Positions 13,114 through 24,500 of a stretch of 64,000 nt of DNA are shown here, in pieces. A model generated the notes under the pieces. The model saw nothing but the letters and a program-made list of their open reading frames with translations, ran no database searches and had not been told where the DNA came from. A program made the position numbers and the translations under genes. The DNA is from Homarus americanus (taxonomy: Eukaryota; Arthropoda; Malacostraca; Decapoda; Nephropidae), in assembly GCF_018991925.1 (NCBI RefSeq), contig NW_024727813.1, positions 61,015-125,014 of the forward strand, read 5' to 3'. Position 1 is the stretch's first letter; each line of letters begins with the position of its first letter.

Positions 13114-13960
13114 CAGTGGGGTATGCTATAACGAACAGATCCTACTACGAATATTCCTATAACGAACGGTTTTACCTATAAAATTGAGAATGCTATAACG
13201 AACGCAACTCCTACAATGAACGCGGATGAATACGAGACTATTTCGCCTGGCGCATGAATATTGTTGTACCGCGACCCACAACAAGAGCGTCAGGCGCCAT
13301 CTTTGTCTCATTGTGTAGCCAGTGCACCACTGTTATTGTTGAAATTTCGTCTTTTGATGTGGAAATTCGCGTTATTTGTGTAACTATTTTGTTATACAAG
13401 TATACAATTGTAACATTGAGTCGTCCAAAGCGAATGAGAAAGCTAATAACCCTTGAAACTAAGAAAGAAATTATTAAGAAACGTGAGAATGGAAGAAGCA
13501 TTGTGAAACTTAGTGATGTATGGGATGGCTAAATCGACTATATGTACGATTTTGAAGAATAAAGAGGAGTTAAAAACAGTGCACGTGGCTAAGGGAATCT
13601 CTAGACTTAGCAAAGCAAGGTGTAATGTGATTGAAGAGATAGAAAATTTACTCTTAGTGTGGATAAAGGAGAATGAAATGGCAGGTGATAGCATTAGTGA
13701 AGCTATAATTTGTGAGAAGGCCAGACAATTGTTTGAGGACCTTCAAGCCAAGACTCCCAGTGGAAGTGATAGTGTTGTGCCAGTGTTTAGGGGTACCTGC
13801 ATGCTGAATAACACTAAGGTAAGATAAAGTACCGTATTTTTTACATTTTCCACAGAATTTTTTCAGTGTGAAGTGGTTGTATTTGGGGGCCTGGAACGGA
13901 TTAATCCTATAACGAACGAGGTTCTGGAACCAATTACGTTCGTTATAGCATACCCCACTG
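13114..13960 (+). mobile_element. Tigger (pogo family) element, TA insertion
   Basis: Perfect 23-bp inverted repeats beginning cagtggggtatgctataacg, at 13114-13136 and 13938-13960, flanked by TA on both sides. The flanks gaaac-TA and TA-gtttc form a palindromic target. The sister host copy at about 49330-49345 has no insert at the equivalent point (gactagttta), so the empty site can be read directly. The interior holds a partial transposase and further copies of the cctataacgaac motif. An internally deleted derivative. Confidence 0.9.
13434..13827 (+). pseudogene. Tigger transposase N-terminus (CENP-B-like HTH), broken
   Basis: The first frame reads MRKLITLETKKEIIKKRENG and then RSIVKLSDV, a psq/CENP-B N-terminal helix-turn-helix. 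One frameshift near 13520 moves to the next frame, which reads YGMAKSTICTILKNKEELK and then the second CENP-B-type DNA-binding domain (VIEEIENLLLVWIKENEMAG ... EKARQLFEDLQAK). The DDE catalytic domain is missing and the element ends about 130 bp later. The family is clear from the HTH pair. It is non-functional because of the frameshift and the absent catalytic core. Confidence 0.8.
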
Positions 13961-14468
13961 TAGTTTCTGGCGCGCCATCCAGCCTGCCAACACACCAGAC
14001 AGGCGTTAGTCTCTCTCTGTTTTCAGTGGAGGTAACATCTTGCTTGAGACTCTTCAACTAAACGCTTTTTTCTGTGTTTCCAAGCAAATTATTGGTCATT
14101 TTGAAATATATTTTACATATTGACAATATATAATGCAGTGCAGTGTTGATTTAAAGAAAATAATCTTGAAATACACCAAGAGAACTAAAATTTTATGGGT
14201 GAAATGGTGCCATGGGGTGACTTCTCTTCCACCCCAATGCCTTCTCTTCTTCCTTCTCCTCCACCCCCATTCTAAATCCCATCATCATCATCCAGGAGCC
14301 TTCTACATACACACCTGAAAGTAAGTGTACTTTTCTACCTTTTTTGTTGAATTTAGGCAATTTTCGGTGAGCTGGAACCAATTACCCAAAAACCCATTGA
14401 AACAATGGTTTCGGTTAATGAGCAACCTGCTGGAACGAATTGTGCTCGTTAACCGAGGGACCACTGTA

Positions 14469-15383
14469 CAGTAAGCCCTCGCTTAACGTTGTTTCGGTAC
14501 TACGTCGCAAAACTTTGGACCAAAAATTTGTTTAATGTCCCGGTGATCCGATACTACGTCGTTTTGTGTCGTCACGAACTACTTTCTACAGTGCATCACC
14601 CGCTCGTCTGGCCGTGCTATGCTCTCTCGGTTCAGCGCGCTGCCGGTTAACATTACAGCGTCCCCAAGCGACGCCAAACCAGTCTCTGTTACGACTACTG
14701 ATGCTAGTGTAGTGAAGAGGCAACGTAAGACCATTACCCTTGCTACGAAAATGGATGTATTAACCCGATTTGAAAAAGGGGAATGCGGTGTGGACATAGC
14801 CACTGTGCTTGGTCTAACCCCCACAACAGTGTGTGCTTGGTCTAACCCCCACAACAGTGTGTGCTTGGTCTAACCCCCAAAACAGTGCATACTATACGGA
14901 CCAACGCTGACAAGATTAAGATTAGTGCTGGAAGTGGTTCTTCTCTGAGTGCTACTAAGATGACTCGTACTAGAAGCACTGTGATAGAGAAGGTGGAAAA
15001 GATGCTGGCAATGTGGATGGAGGACCAGAATCAACGCAATGCCCCTGTGAGCATTAAGGTTATCCAGCATAAGGCCAGATCCTTGTTTGATGACTTAAAG
15101 GCAGAAGAGCTCACCAACCGTCAACAGAACACAGTGCCGTTGAAGACGACGGCGACGAAGAACCTCAACAAACGCTAACTACCAAGAGGATGGCAGAAGC
15201 GTTCCAGCAAGCAATGCAAATGCTTCTAGATGACGACCCAAACAGAGAACAAAGGTTCAACACAGCATTGATGACAGTCTTGGTTGTTACACTGAGGAGA
15301 AGAAGAGTAGCACCAAGCAGTCAACACTAGATTAACTTATTCGTTCAGGGACGGCAGAAGCTTCTTCACAACAGCCGGCAGCT
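14469..15383 (+). mobile_element. Second Tigger-like element, transposase remnant
   Basis: Begins cagtaagccctcgcttaacg directly after the TA that ends the previous element. A frame from about 14619 carries KRQRKTITLATKMDVLTRFE and then KGECGVDIATVLGLTPTTV (CENP-B-type HTH). Later come VIEKVEKMLAMWMEDQNQRN and HKARSLFDDLKAE (second HTH). After a frameshift near 15120, EDDGDEEPQQ leads to MAEAFQQAMQMLLDDDPNRE and a stop at about 15330, resembling a Tigger C-terminal tail. The catalytic DDE domain is deleted. A 26-28-bp stretch inside the first HTH (tgcttggtctaacccccaca) is triplicated at 14808-14886. No right terminus was found. Confidence 0.75.
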
Positions 15384-18300
15384 GAGGAGGAGCAAACAAC
15401 AACAGTGGAGGAGCAAACAACAACAGTGGAGGAGCAAACAACAACAGTGGAGGAGCAAACAACAACAGTGGAGGAGCAAACAACAACAGTGGAGGAGCAA
15501 ACAACAACAGTGGAGGAGCAAACAACAACAGTGGAGGAGCAAACAACAACAGTGGAGGAGCAAACAACAACAGTGGAGGAGCAAACAACAACAGTGGAGG
15601 AGCAAACAACAACAGTGGAGGAGCAAACAACAACAGTGGAGGAGCAAACAGTGGAGGAGCAAACAACAACAGTGGTGGAGCAAACAACAATGGTGGAGGA
15701 GCAAGAAACAACAACAGTGGAGGAGCAAACAGCAATTAGGAGGCAGAAGCAGCATGGTGGAGCAAACAATAACAGTGGAGGAGCAAACAACAACAGTGGA
15801 GGAGCAAACAACAACGGTGGAGGAGCAAACAACAACAGTGGAGGAGCAAACAACAACAGTGGAGGAGCAAACAACAACAGTGGAGGAGCAAACAACAACA
15901 GTGGAGGAGCAAACAACAACAGTGGAGGAGCAAACAACAACAGTGGAGGAGCAAACAACAACAGTGGAGGAGCAAACAATAACAGTGGAGGAGCAAACAA
16001 TAACAGTGGAGGAGCAAACAATAATGGTGGAGGAGCAAAACAATAATGGTGGAGAAGCAAACAACAACGGTGGAGAGCAAACAACAACAGTGGAGAACAA
16101 GCAACAATAACAGTGGAGGAGCAAACAACAACAGTGGAGGAGCAAACAATAATGGTGAAGCAAACAACAACGGTGGAGGAGCAAACAACAACAGTGGAGG
16201 AGCAAACAATAACAGTGGAGGAGCAAACAACAACAGCAGAGGAGCAAACAATAATGGTGGAGGAGCAAGCAACAACAGTGGAGGAGCAAACAACAACAGT
16301 GGAGGAGCAAACAATAACAGTGGAGGAGCAAACAACAACAGTGGAGGAGCAAACAATAATGGTGGAGAAGCAAACAACACACAGTGGAGGAGCAAACAAC
16401 AACAGTGAGGAGCAAACAACAATGGAGGAGCAAACAACAACAGTGGAGGAGCAAACAACAACAGTGGAGGCAAACAACAACAGTGGAGGAGCAAAACAAC
16501 AACAGTGGAGGAGCAAACAATAATGGTGGAGGAGCAAACAACAACAGTGGAGGAGCAAACAACAACAGTGGAGGAGCAAACAATAATGGTGGAGGGACAA
16601 ACAACAACAGTGGAGGAGCAAACAACAACAGCGGAGGAGCAAACAACAACAGTGGTGTAGGAGCAAACAACAACAGTGGAGCAAACAGCAGTGGAGGAGC
16701 AAACAACAATGGTGGAGGGCAAACAACAACAGCCAAAGGAGCAATCAACAATGGTAGAGGAGCAAACAACAACAGTGGGCAAACAGCAGTGGAGGAGCAA
16801 ACAACAATGGTGGAGGAGCAAACAACAACAGCCAGAGGAGCAAACAACAATGGTGAGGAGCAAACAATAATGGTGGAGGAGCAAACAACAATGGTGGAGG
16901 AGCAAACAACAACAATGGAGGAGCAAACAACAATGGTGGAGGAGCAAACAATAATGGTGGAGGAGCAAACAACAATGGTGGAGGAGCAAACAACAAGGTG
17001 GAGCAAACAACAATGGTGGAGGAGCAAACAACAATGGTGGAGGAGCAAACAACAATGGTAGAGGAGCAAACAACAGTGGTGGAGGAGCAAACAACAATGG
17101 TGGAGGAGCAAACAACAATGGTGGAGGAGCAAACAACAACGGTGGAGGCAAACAACAATGGTGGAGAGCAAACAACAATGGTGGAGGAGCAAACAACAAT
17201 GGTGGAGGAGCAAACAACAATGGTGAAGGAGCAAACAACAATGGTGGAGGCAAACAACAATGGTGGAGGGCAAACAACAGTGGTGGAGGAGCAAACAATG
17301 TAGTGGAGGAGCAAACAACAATGGTGGAGGAGCAAACAACAATGGTGGAGGAGCAAACAACAATGGTGGAGGAGCAAACAACAATGGTGGAGGAGCAAAC
17401 AACAATGGTGGAGGAGCAAACAATAATGGTGGAGGAGCAAACAACAATGGTGGAGAACAAACAACAATGGTGGAGAGCAAACAACAATGGTGGAGGAGCA
17501 AACAACAATGGTGGAGGAGCAAACAACAATGGTGGAGGAGCAAACAACAATAGTGGAGGGCAAACAACAATGGTGGAGGGCAAACAACAATGGTAGGAGC
17601 AAACAACAATGGTGGAGGAGCAAACAACAATGGTGGAGGAGCAAACAATGGTGGAGGAGCAAACAACAATGGTGGAGGAGCAAACAACAATGGTGGAGGA
17701 CAAACAACAATGGTGGAGGAGCAAACAACAATGGTGGAGGAGCAAACAACAGTGGTGGAGAGCAAACAATAATAGTGGAGGAGCAAACAACAATGGTGGA
17801 GGGCAAAACAACAATGGTGGAGGAGCAAACAACAATGGTGGAGGCAAACAACAATGGTGGAGGAGCAAACAACAATGGTGGAGGAGCAAACAATAATAGT
17901 GGAGGAGCAAACAACATGGTAGAGGAGCAAACAACAGTGGTGGAGGGAGAAACAACAGTGGTGGAGGGCAAACAACAGTGGTGGAGGGCAAACAACAGTG
18001 GTGGAGAAGACAAACAACAACAGTGGTGGAGGAGCAAACAACAACAGTGGAGGAGCAAACAACAACAGTGGAGGGCAAACAACAACAGTGGAGGAGCAAA
18101 CAACAACAGTGGAGGAGCAAACAACAGCAGTGGAGGCAAACAACAACAGTGGAGGCAAACAACAACATGGAGGAGCAAACAACAATGGTGGAGGGCAAAC
18201 AACAACAGTGGAGGAGCAAACAACAACAGTGGAGGAGCAAACAACAACAGTGGAGGAGCAAACAACAACGGTGGAGGAGCAAACAACAACAGTGGAGGAG

Positions 18301-18738
18301 CAAAACAACAGTGGAGGGCAAACGGTGGAGGCAAACAACAACAGTGGAGGAGCAAACAACAACAGTGGAGGAGCAAACAACAACAGTGGAGGAGCAAACA
18401 ACAACAGTGGAGGAGCAAACAACAACGGTGGAGGGCAAACAACAACAGTGGAGGAGCAAACAACAACAGTGGAGCAAACAACAATGGTGGAGGAGCAAAC
18501 AACAATGGTGGAGGCAAACAACAATGGTGGAGGAGCAAACAACAACGAGTGGAGGAGCAAACAACAACGGTGGAGGGCAAACAACAACGGAGGAGCAAAA
18601 CAACGGTGGAGGCAAACAACAATGGTGAGCAAACAACAATGGTGGAGAGCAAACAACAATGGTGGAGGAGCAAACAACAATGGTGGAGGAGCAAACAACA
18701 ATGGTGGAGGAGCAAACAACAACAGTGGAGGAGCAAAC
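15384..18738 (+). repeat. 21-bp minisatellite, all six frames open
   Basis: About 160 copies of a 21-bp unit: gaggagcaaacaacaac, then agtg. Because 21 is a multiple of 3 and the unit lacks stops in every frame, very long open frames arise on both strands (EEQTTTV, GGANNNS and RSKQQQW on +; HCCCLLL, TVVVCSS and LLLFAPP on -). Variant domains are visible: agtgg-type units at the left, atggtgg-type at about 16900-18000, then agtgg-type again. Indels break every frame. It adjoins the Tigger remnant. I regard it as non-coding. Confidence 0.95.
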
Positions 18739-19607
18739 TGTAGGTTATGTATCTATGCAACTGTGCCGAGTAGCAACCTTGTATATAATGTTACGAGTTG
18801 AGGATTTAGAATATAGTTAAAAGTCTACCCAGATCCCAACAGGCAACAACAACAAAAAAACAAAGACAATCGGACTATAAAAGGGTAGACAAAGTTCATG
18901 ATTTTTGTATAATAAAAAAGTACCATAAATTCTTAACAAAATATTCAGCTTTCTATAATTTACCCTTAACCATGCTTAACCTAAACATTAACAGTATATA
19001 CATATTTATACAACATACAATAATTTGAAGCAAAGGTGGAAGGCAATATAAGATTACAAATACTTAAATCGGGCTGAGATGGCTGACGAGTAAGGCTGAG
19101 TATTGTGAAGACGGTAGGTAGTCACTGTGCCGTGGGTTTTCAGGATAGGTGATCCTGTGGTCACTTCCCAAGTGAACTGAACTCTCCTCGAACTGGAGCT
19201 GGCGCAACAACCAGGATATGGAAAACCGGGAGTGGTAACTAAAGCGATCATACTAGTGTTTCGTCCCTAGATGGCGTTGCTCGTGGTGCTGGTAGGTAGA
19301 TCAGGACAATAGATGGGCGTGGTTAAATGCTGGGTAGGTAGATCATGACAATTGGTGGCGGGGTTCGTAACAATAAGCTACTGTGCCGAGTAGCATCTGT
19401 ATATATTGCGTGGCAACACTGCACGTGTTATGTGGCAACATTGCCCCGAGGCTGCCATATGGCAAGGCAGTCTCAGTCTGACTGTGTGAGCCGTGCATGG
19501 CACACGCTAGTCACCACTTGTGTTTCTCCTATCCCTTAATAAACGGACTTCAGTGTTACCCGGTGTTTCCCTACCCATCACTGCATTCTTCAGGGATGTA
19601 ACCTTCA
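18739..19607 (+). mobile_element. Solo-LTR-like element with 5-bp target duplication
   Basis: An 869-bp segment starts TGTAGGTTATG, ends ACCTTCA, and is flanked on both sides by CAAAC (18734-18738 and 19608-19612) within otherwise continuous 21-bp repeat. TG...CA ends with a 5-bp duplication are the hallmark of LTR-retrotransposon integration. Near the right end there is a tatata motif (about 19391) and an AATAAA (19539), suiting U3-R-U5. The word tgtgccgagtagca occurs twice (18762, 19383), so a very short two-LTR (TRIM-like) element is an alternative. No gag or pol is present. Confidence 0.75.
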
Positions 19608-19757
19608 CAAACAACAACAATGGAGGAGCAAACAATAATGGTGGAGGAGCAAACAACAACAGTGGAGGAGCAAACAACAACGGTGGAGGAGCAAACAACA
19701 ATGGTGGAGGAGCAAACAACAACGGTGGAGGAGCAAACGCGGTGGAGAAACAACAAT
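19608..19757 (+). repeat. Right-hand remainder of the 21-bp array
   Basis: Seven or so further 21-bp units of the same family resume immediately after the LTR-type insertion and end at the next dispersed repeat. Confidence 0.9.
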
Positions 19758-20064
19758 AGGTAGTAGGCAGCTACCTAACAGGGAGTACTACCGCCTGGGA
19801 AGATATTGGAAGCATAATGTGTTGTCTAATGGTAGACCCTGCTGCCATATGTGACCAAGTCCCAGGTTGATGATCTGACTCGCCTCATTTACACACAATT
19901 GCAGAGTCTCAATTGTTTTATCTTACTTTGACAACACAATAAACATACAGTGTTTCTCACTCTTGATATTTTTTCATTTTTTCTAAATTTATTTATGGCT
20001 CATTATTATTATTATTTATAATTTTTATTAATTGTTATAATTGTTATTTATTTTATTAATTTTA

Positions 20065-20108
<44 letters not shown>

Positions 20109-20206
20109 TTTGTTTTATTATACTTTCGCCCCCAAGGCCTTGATATGGGTCATTAAAAATGACCTGTGCCTCAGTGGGTTAATGACCGTAAAAAAAAAAA
20201 AAAAAA
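19758..20206 (+). mobile_element. Dispersed SINE-like repeat, copy A
   Basis: Starts gtagtaggcagctacctaac, then gaccaagtcccaggttgatg, ctcaattgtttt, a long (ATT)n tract (about 20000-20130), a tgggtcat...gggttaat block and a terminal poly-A. The same order appears at 25667-26040 and 55514-56127 (+) and at 44150-44315 (-). No coding capacity; a poly-A tail suggests retroposition. No Pol III boxes were identified, so SINE is only a working label. Confidence 0.7.
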
Positions 20207-20374
20207 AAAAACAACAATGGTTTGGGAATGTTTCTTAGGGAGGCTTCTTAGCCCTCAGAACCCCCAAATTTTGTCCAGATGTTCAGATATCTGGATTTAC
20301 TGGGGTCCGAATCTTCAAGGGTTCACTGTATTATTTAAAGACCATCAAGTTGTTTTTCGTATTACTGTATAAAA

Positions 20375-20673
20375 TTAGTAATATCTCCGATAGCCGGGAT
20401 CCCTCAAACCCGAAACTCTCTGATAGCTGGAATTGAAATTTCCTCAGAAAATCATTCCCGAAACCAGAATTTTCCTGAAAATTCCAGCTTTGGGAAAAAT
20501 TTTCTGAGGGGGACATTTTATGGAAAATTTATAGAAAATTTTCCCAGTATCCCAAAAATTCTGGGGAAGAGGGATTTTTTCCGGCTTTGAGAGAGTCGTC
20601 TCATTACCCGAAAATCTCTCATCCCCGGAAGTGGTCTGCACCAATTGTTCCGACTAACAGAGATATCACCGTA
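20375..20673. mobile_element. Small TIR element (MITE)
   Basis: gtaatatctccgatagccgg (from 20378) and the reverse complement of 20647-20669 match at about 18 of 22 positions, giving imperfect inverted repeats around about 300 bp with no ORF of interest. The boundaries are approximate and the superfamily is unknown. Confidence 0.45.
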
Positions 20674-21400
20674 TTATCTTATGTTATTAGAGTTGTGTAC
20701 ACACAGTAGTTTTAATTAAAAGTTAATGTATTTTACCATAGGTACACCCGATGGTTCACATGCTGTACAGACACATATGAGGACTGTCAAATATCAACAG
20801 ACAGTGAATCAACAGTTTTTGTATCAATTAATCCCATAAGAACATAACAAGTTAGGGACTAACCACCCTTGATATATCTCTTTTACTCACACTGTCAACC
20901 AAGAAAATAAACCTCCATATAAATCAAGTATTAATTCAGGAATATAAGCATACATTGAGACTGTTATTTACCTGTGTTAAGGATGGTAGAGACAGCCTAA
21001 GGTGGCAAGTTCAAGTCTTCACCAATCTTTGCTGGTCCATTACCACTCTTATTATGCCTTATTACATCACAACAAGCTGCCCCTAAGGAGTGCAGCACAA
21101 GAGGAACTATCACTGGGGCATTTAGGCATGACTGCATAACACACGAAGTCGGAAATAACGAAAAACACAAAGTCAGAGACACTTGGTAAGTGTCAACAAG
21201 TGCAGAGGTGGGAATGAGTCAGAGGCAGTGCACAGAGTCCTCTTGTGGCAAGAATTTGCAGTATGTGACCACCTGTCAAATTCAAAACAGCTCTGTCGCT
21301 CCTCTCTCCGTTCGTTGGATGTCCGGGGTATCAACAAAACTTGTGGGGTATTTCCCATATAATTATGTAATTGTCAGCTTATTGGGGCGTTGGTTTATAA
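20674..21400. other. Stretch without recognisable features
   Basis: AT-rich DNA up to the gap; no exon, TIR or tandem repeat is supported. Confidence 0.5.
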
Positions 21401-21500
21401 NNNNNNNNNNNNNNNNNNNNNNNNNNNNNNNNNNNNNNNNNNNNNNNNNNNNNNNNNNNNNNNNNNNNNNNNNNNNNNNNNNNNNNNNNNNNNNNNNNNN
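21401..21500. other. Assembly gap (100 N)
   Basis: Exactly 100 N, the usual placeholder for an unknown-length scaffold join. Open frames that cross it are meaningless. Confidence 0.99.
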
Positions 21501-24500
21501 TGACACTGTCTTTACTAGTGATGGTGAGAGTATGTTGACACTGTCTTTAGTGTTAATAGAATGTGGTACAATAACACTAGTATTGGTAGGAAGTAATATT
21601 GACACTGTCTTTACTAGTATTAGTAGGAGTAATAGTGACACTGTCAACTTTACTAGTGTTAATAGGAGTATGAGTGACACTGTCTTTACTAGTATTGGTA
21701 GGGAGTAATAGTGACACTGTCTTTACTAGTGTTAATGTAGGAGTAATAGTGACACTGTCTTTACTAGTGTTAATAGGAGTAATAGTGACACTGTCTTTAC
21801 TAGTGTTAATAGGAGTATGGTGAGGCACTGTCTACTAGTATTAGTGAGAGTAATGGCTTGATGGGTATGTATTGGTAGGAAGTAATAGTGACACTGTCTT
21901 TGCCCCCAAAGTATTGTTGGGAGTAATGGTACTATGTTTATGAGTATTGGTGGGAATAGTGCAGTGAGCACTTTCATAGCACACTTAGTGTTAATAGGAA
22001 GTAATAGTGCACAATATTTTACTAGTCAAGTAATAGGAGTAATAGTGACATATGCCACTGGTGTGGGAATGTGTGACACTACAGTCTTTGCCTGAGCGTG
22101 GTAGGAAGTAATGGCTGACTTTTCAATATTTTACAAAGTAATTTAGAGAGTAAATAGTACGACACTGTCTTTACTTTAGTGTTAATGGGAGTAATAATTG
22201 ACACTGTGTCTTTACTATTATTAGTAGGAAGTACTAAATGACACTGTATTTACTGCATGTGGTAAGGAGTAATAGTGACTTTGACCTGTCTTCTTTGAGT
22301 ATTTGGTGAGGAAGTAATGGTGACACTGTCTTTACTAATGTTAATAGAATGATTGTGACACTGTCTTTACTGTGACCAGGTAGAGAAATGTAATAGTGAC
22401 ACTGTCTTTACTAGTATTGGTGAGGAAGTAATGAAGTATTGCTGTCTTTACTAGTGTTGGTGGGAGCTAATAGTGACACTGTCTTTACTAGTCGTTAATA
22501 GGAAGTAGCCGTGACACCTTCTTTGCTAGTGATGGTAGGAAGTAATAGTATTTTCATATTTACTAATGTGGTGGAAGTAATAATTTGTTTTCTGTCAACT
22601 TTACTGGTGTTAATAGGAGTAATAGTGACACCAATACTTGCTAGTATTGGTAGGAAGTACTGAAGTGACACTAATACTTTATAAATATTGGTGAGGAAGT
22701 AATAAGTATTTCATCTTTACCTAGTGATTGGTAGGAAGTAATAGTATTTTCTCTTTACTAATGTAAAAGGAAGAATTGTGACACTAATGTTTATAATGTT
22801 TGTAGGAGTAATAGTGACGCATGCACTAGTATTGGTAAGGAAGTAATAGTGTACTGTCTTTACTAGTGTTAATAAGGAAGTAATAGTGACACTGTCTTTA
22901 CTAGTATTGGTAAGAAGTAATGAGTGACACTGACTTTACTGTGGTAGGAGTAAAATGGTGACACTGTCTTTTACTGAGTATTGGTGGGAGTGTGGTGACA
23001 CTGTTTTACTAGTATTGGTGGGAGTAATAGTGACTACTGTGCTTTGCACTAGTATTGGTGGGAAGTGTAGTGACACTGTCTTTGCTAGTGTTGGTAGGAG
23101 TAATAGTGACACTGTCTGCTAGTGTTAATAGAGATGTAGGTGACACTGTCCTTTGCAGTGTTGGTGGGGAATGTGACTGTCTTTACTGAGTGTTAATTGT
23201 AAGGGAGTAGGCAGGCAGCACTGTCTTTACTAGTGTTAATAGGAAGTAATAGTGACACTGTCTTTACTACTAGATGATGGTGGGAAGTACTAGTGACACT
23301 GTCTTTACTGGTGTTAGAGTGGGGGCTAATAGTGACCTGTGCTACTAGTGTTGGTAGGAGTAGAGGTGGTGACGCACTAGTGTTGGGAGTATGGTGACAC
23401 TGTCTTTACTAGTGATTAATGGTGACACTTATCTTTACTTTAAGTGTGGGAGTAGGCTTTCTCTCTTTGGGGTAGGAGTAATGATTGGGGCACTAGTGTT
23501 GGTTGAGATGAATGGTGACGCTGTCTTTGCTGTTAATGGGGAATTGACACTGTCTTTACTTTAGTGGTGAGATGGCCATTGACACTGATGTTTACTTTGT
23601 CAAGTCAATGGGGAATGGTGACTGGCACAAAGTGTTGGTAGAATGTGGTGACACTGTCTTTTACTGAATGTTAATAGGGAGTAATAGTGACACTGTCTTT
23701 ACTGAGTATTGGTAGGAAGTAATATTGACACTGTCAACTACTAGTGTTATTGGGGTAATAGTGACACTGTCTTTATAGTATTGGTAGGAAGTATGGTGAC
23801 ACTGTCAGCACTAGTGTTAATAAAGATATGTTATTTGTTTTTTCATCTTTACTAGAGTATTAAAGAGTAATAATATTTACTCTCTTTACTAGTGACAAGT
23901 GAAGTAATAGTGACACTCTTTACTAGTATTGGTAAGTAATAGTATTTACCAATAACTACCTAGTATTGGTAGGAAGTAATAATGACACTGTCTTTACTGA
24001 TATTAACTAGGAAGTAATAAGTGACACTGTGCATTAAATTATTAGCAGGAAGTATTCTGACTGACTGTCTTTGCAGTGTTAGTAGGAAGTAATAGTAATA
24101 TATAACACTATATTAATAGGAAATGTGACATAATATTTGCTGAAATGTAAGGAGGAAATAATAGTGACACTGTAACACTGGTGTTGATAAGGAGTAATGG
24201 TGACATAATGTTTTACTAGTGTTGGTGGGAGTATGGTGAGCATAATGTTTTATAGTGTTAATGGGAGTAAGTGTGCTGTCTTTACTGAACAGTGGTGAGA
24301 ATGTAATGACACTCTCTTTTTACTAGTATTGGTGAGGGAGTAATTGTGCTCTGCTAGTGATGGTGGGAAATGACAGTGCATACTAGTATTGGTGAGGTAT
24401 AATGGTGAGCGCTGTCGCACACTGAATAGTGGTGGGAGTAATGGTGCATGTCTTTACTAGTGTGGTGAGATGTTGGTGACACTGCTTTACTAGTGTTGGT

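Larger units (their letters stand above)
12789..14466 (+). mobile_element. Tigger-like element carrying a nested Tigger
   Basis: Ends cagtgttccttcggttaacg (12789) and the inverse, ...cgttaaccgagggaccactg (to 14466), flanked by TA (12787-12788, 14467-14468). Subterminal ggttaacgag motifs recur inside both ends. Without the nested insertion it is about 0.83 kb and lacks a transposase. A sister copy at 49029-49873 shares the whole internal sequence, and a fragment lies at 8291-8476. Confidence 0.85.

Noticed and set aside
14133..14318. Conserved small protein MQCSVDLKKIILKYTKRTKI, seen three times
   Set aside because: Recurrence is explained by the MITE copies at 8291, 12789 and 49029; the frame is not kept open beyond the element.
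15332..18801. Very long Cys/Leu/Pro, TVVVCSS and EEQTTTV proteins
   Set aside because: Shadows of a 21-bp stop-free unit; indels shift frames repeatedly and both strands are equally open.
21190..21708. 172-residue frame across the gap
   Set aside because: Runs through 100 N and into the 36-bp array.
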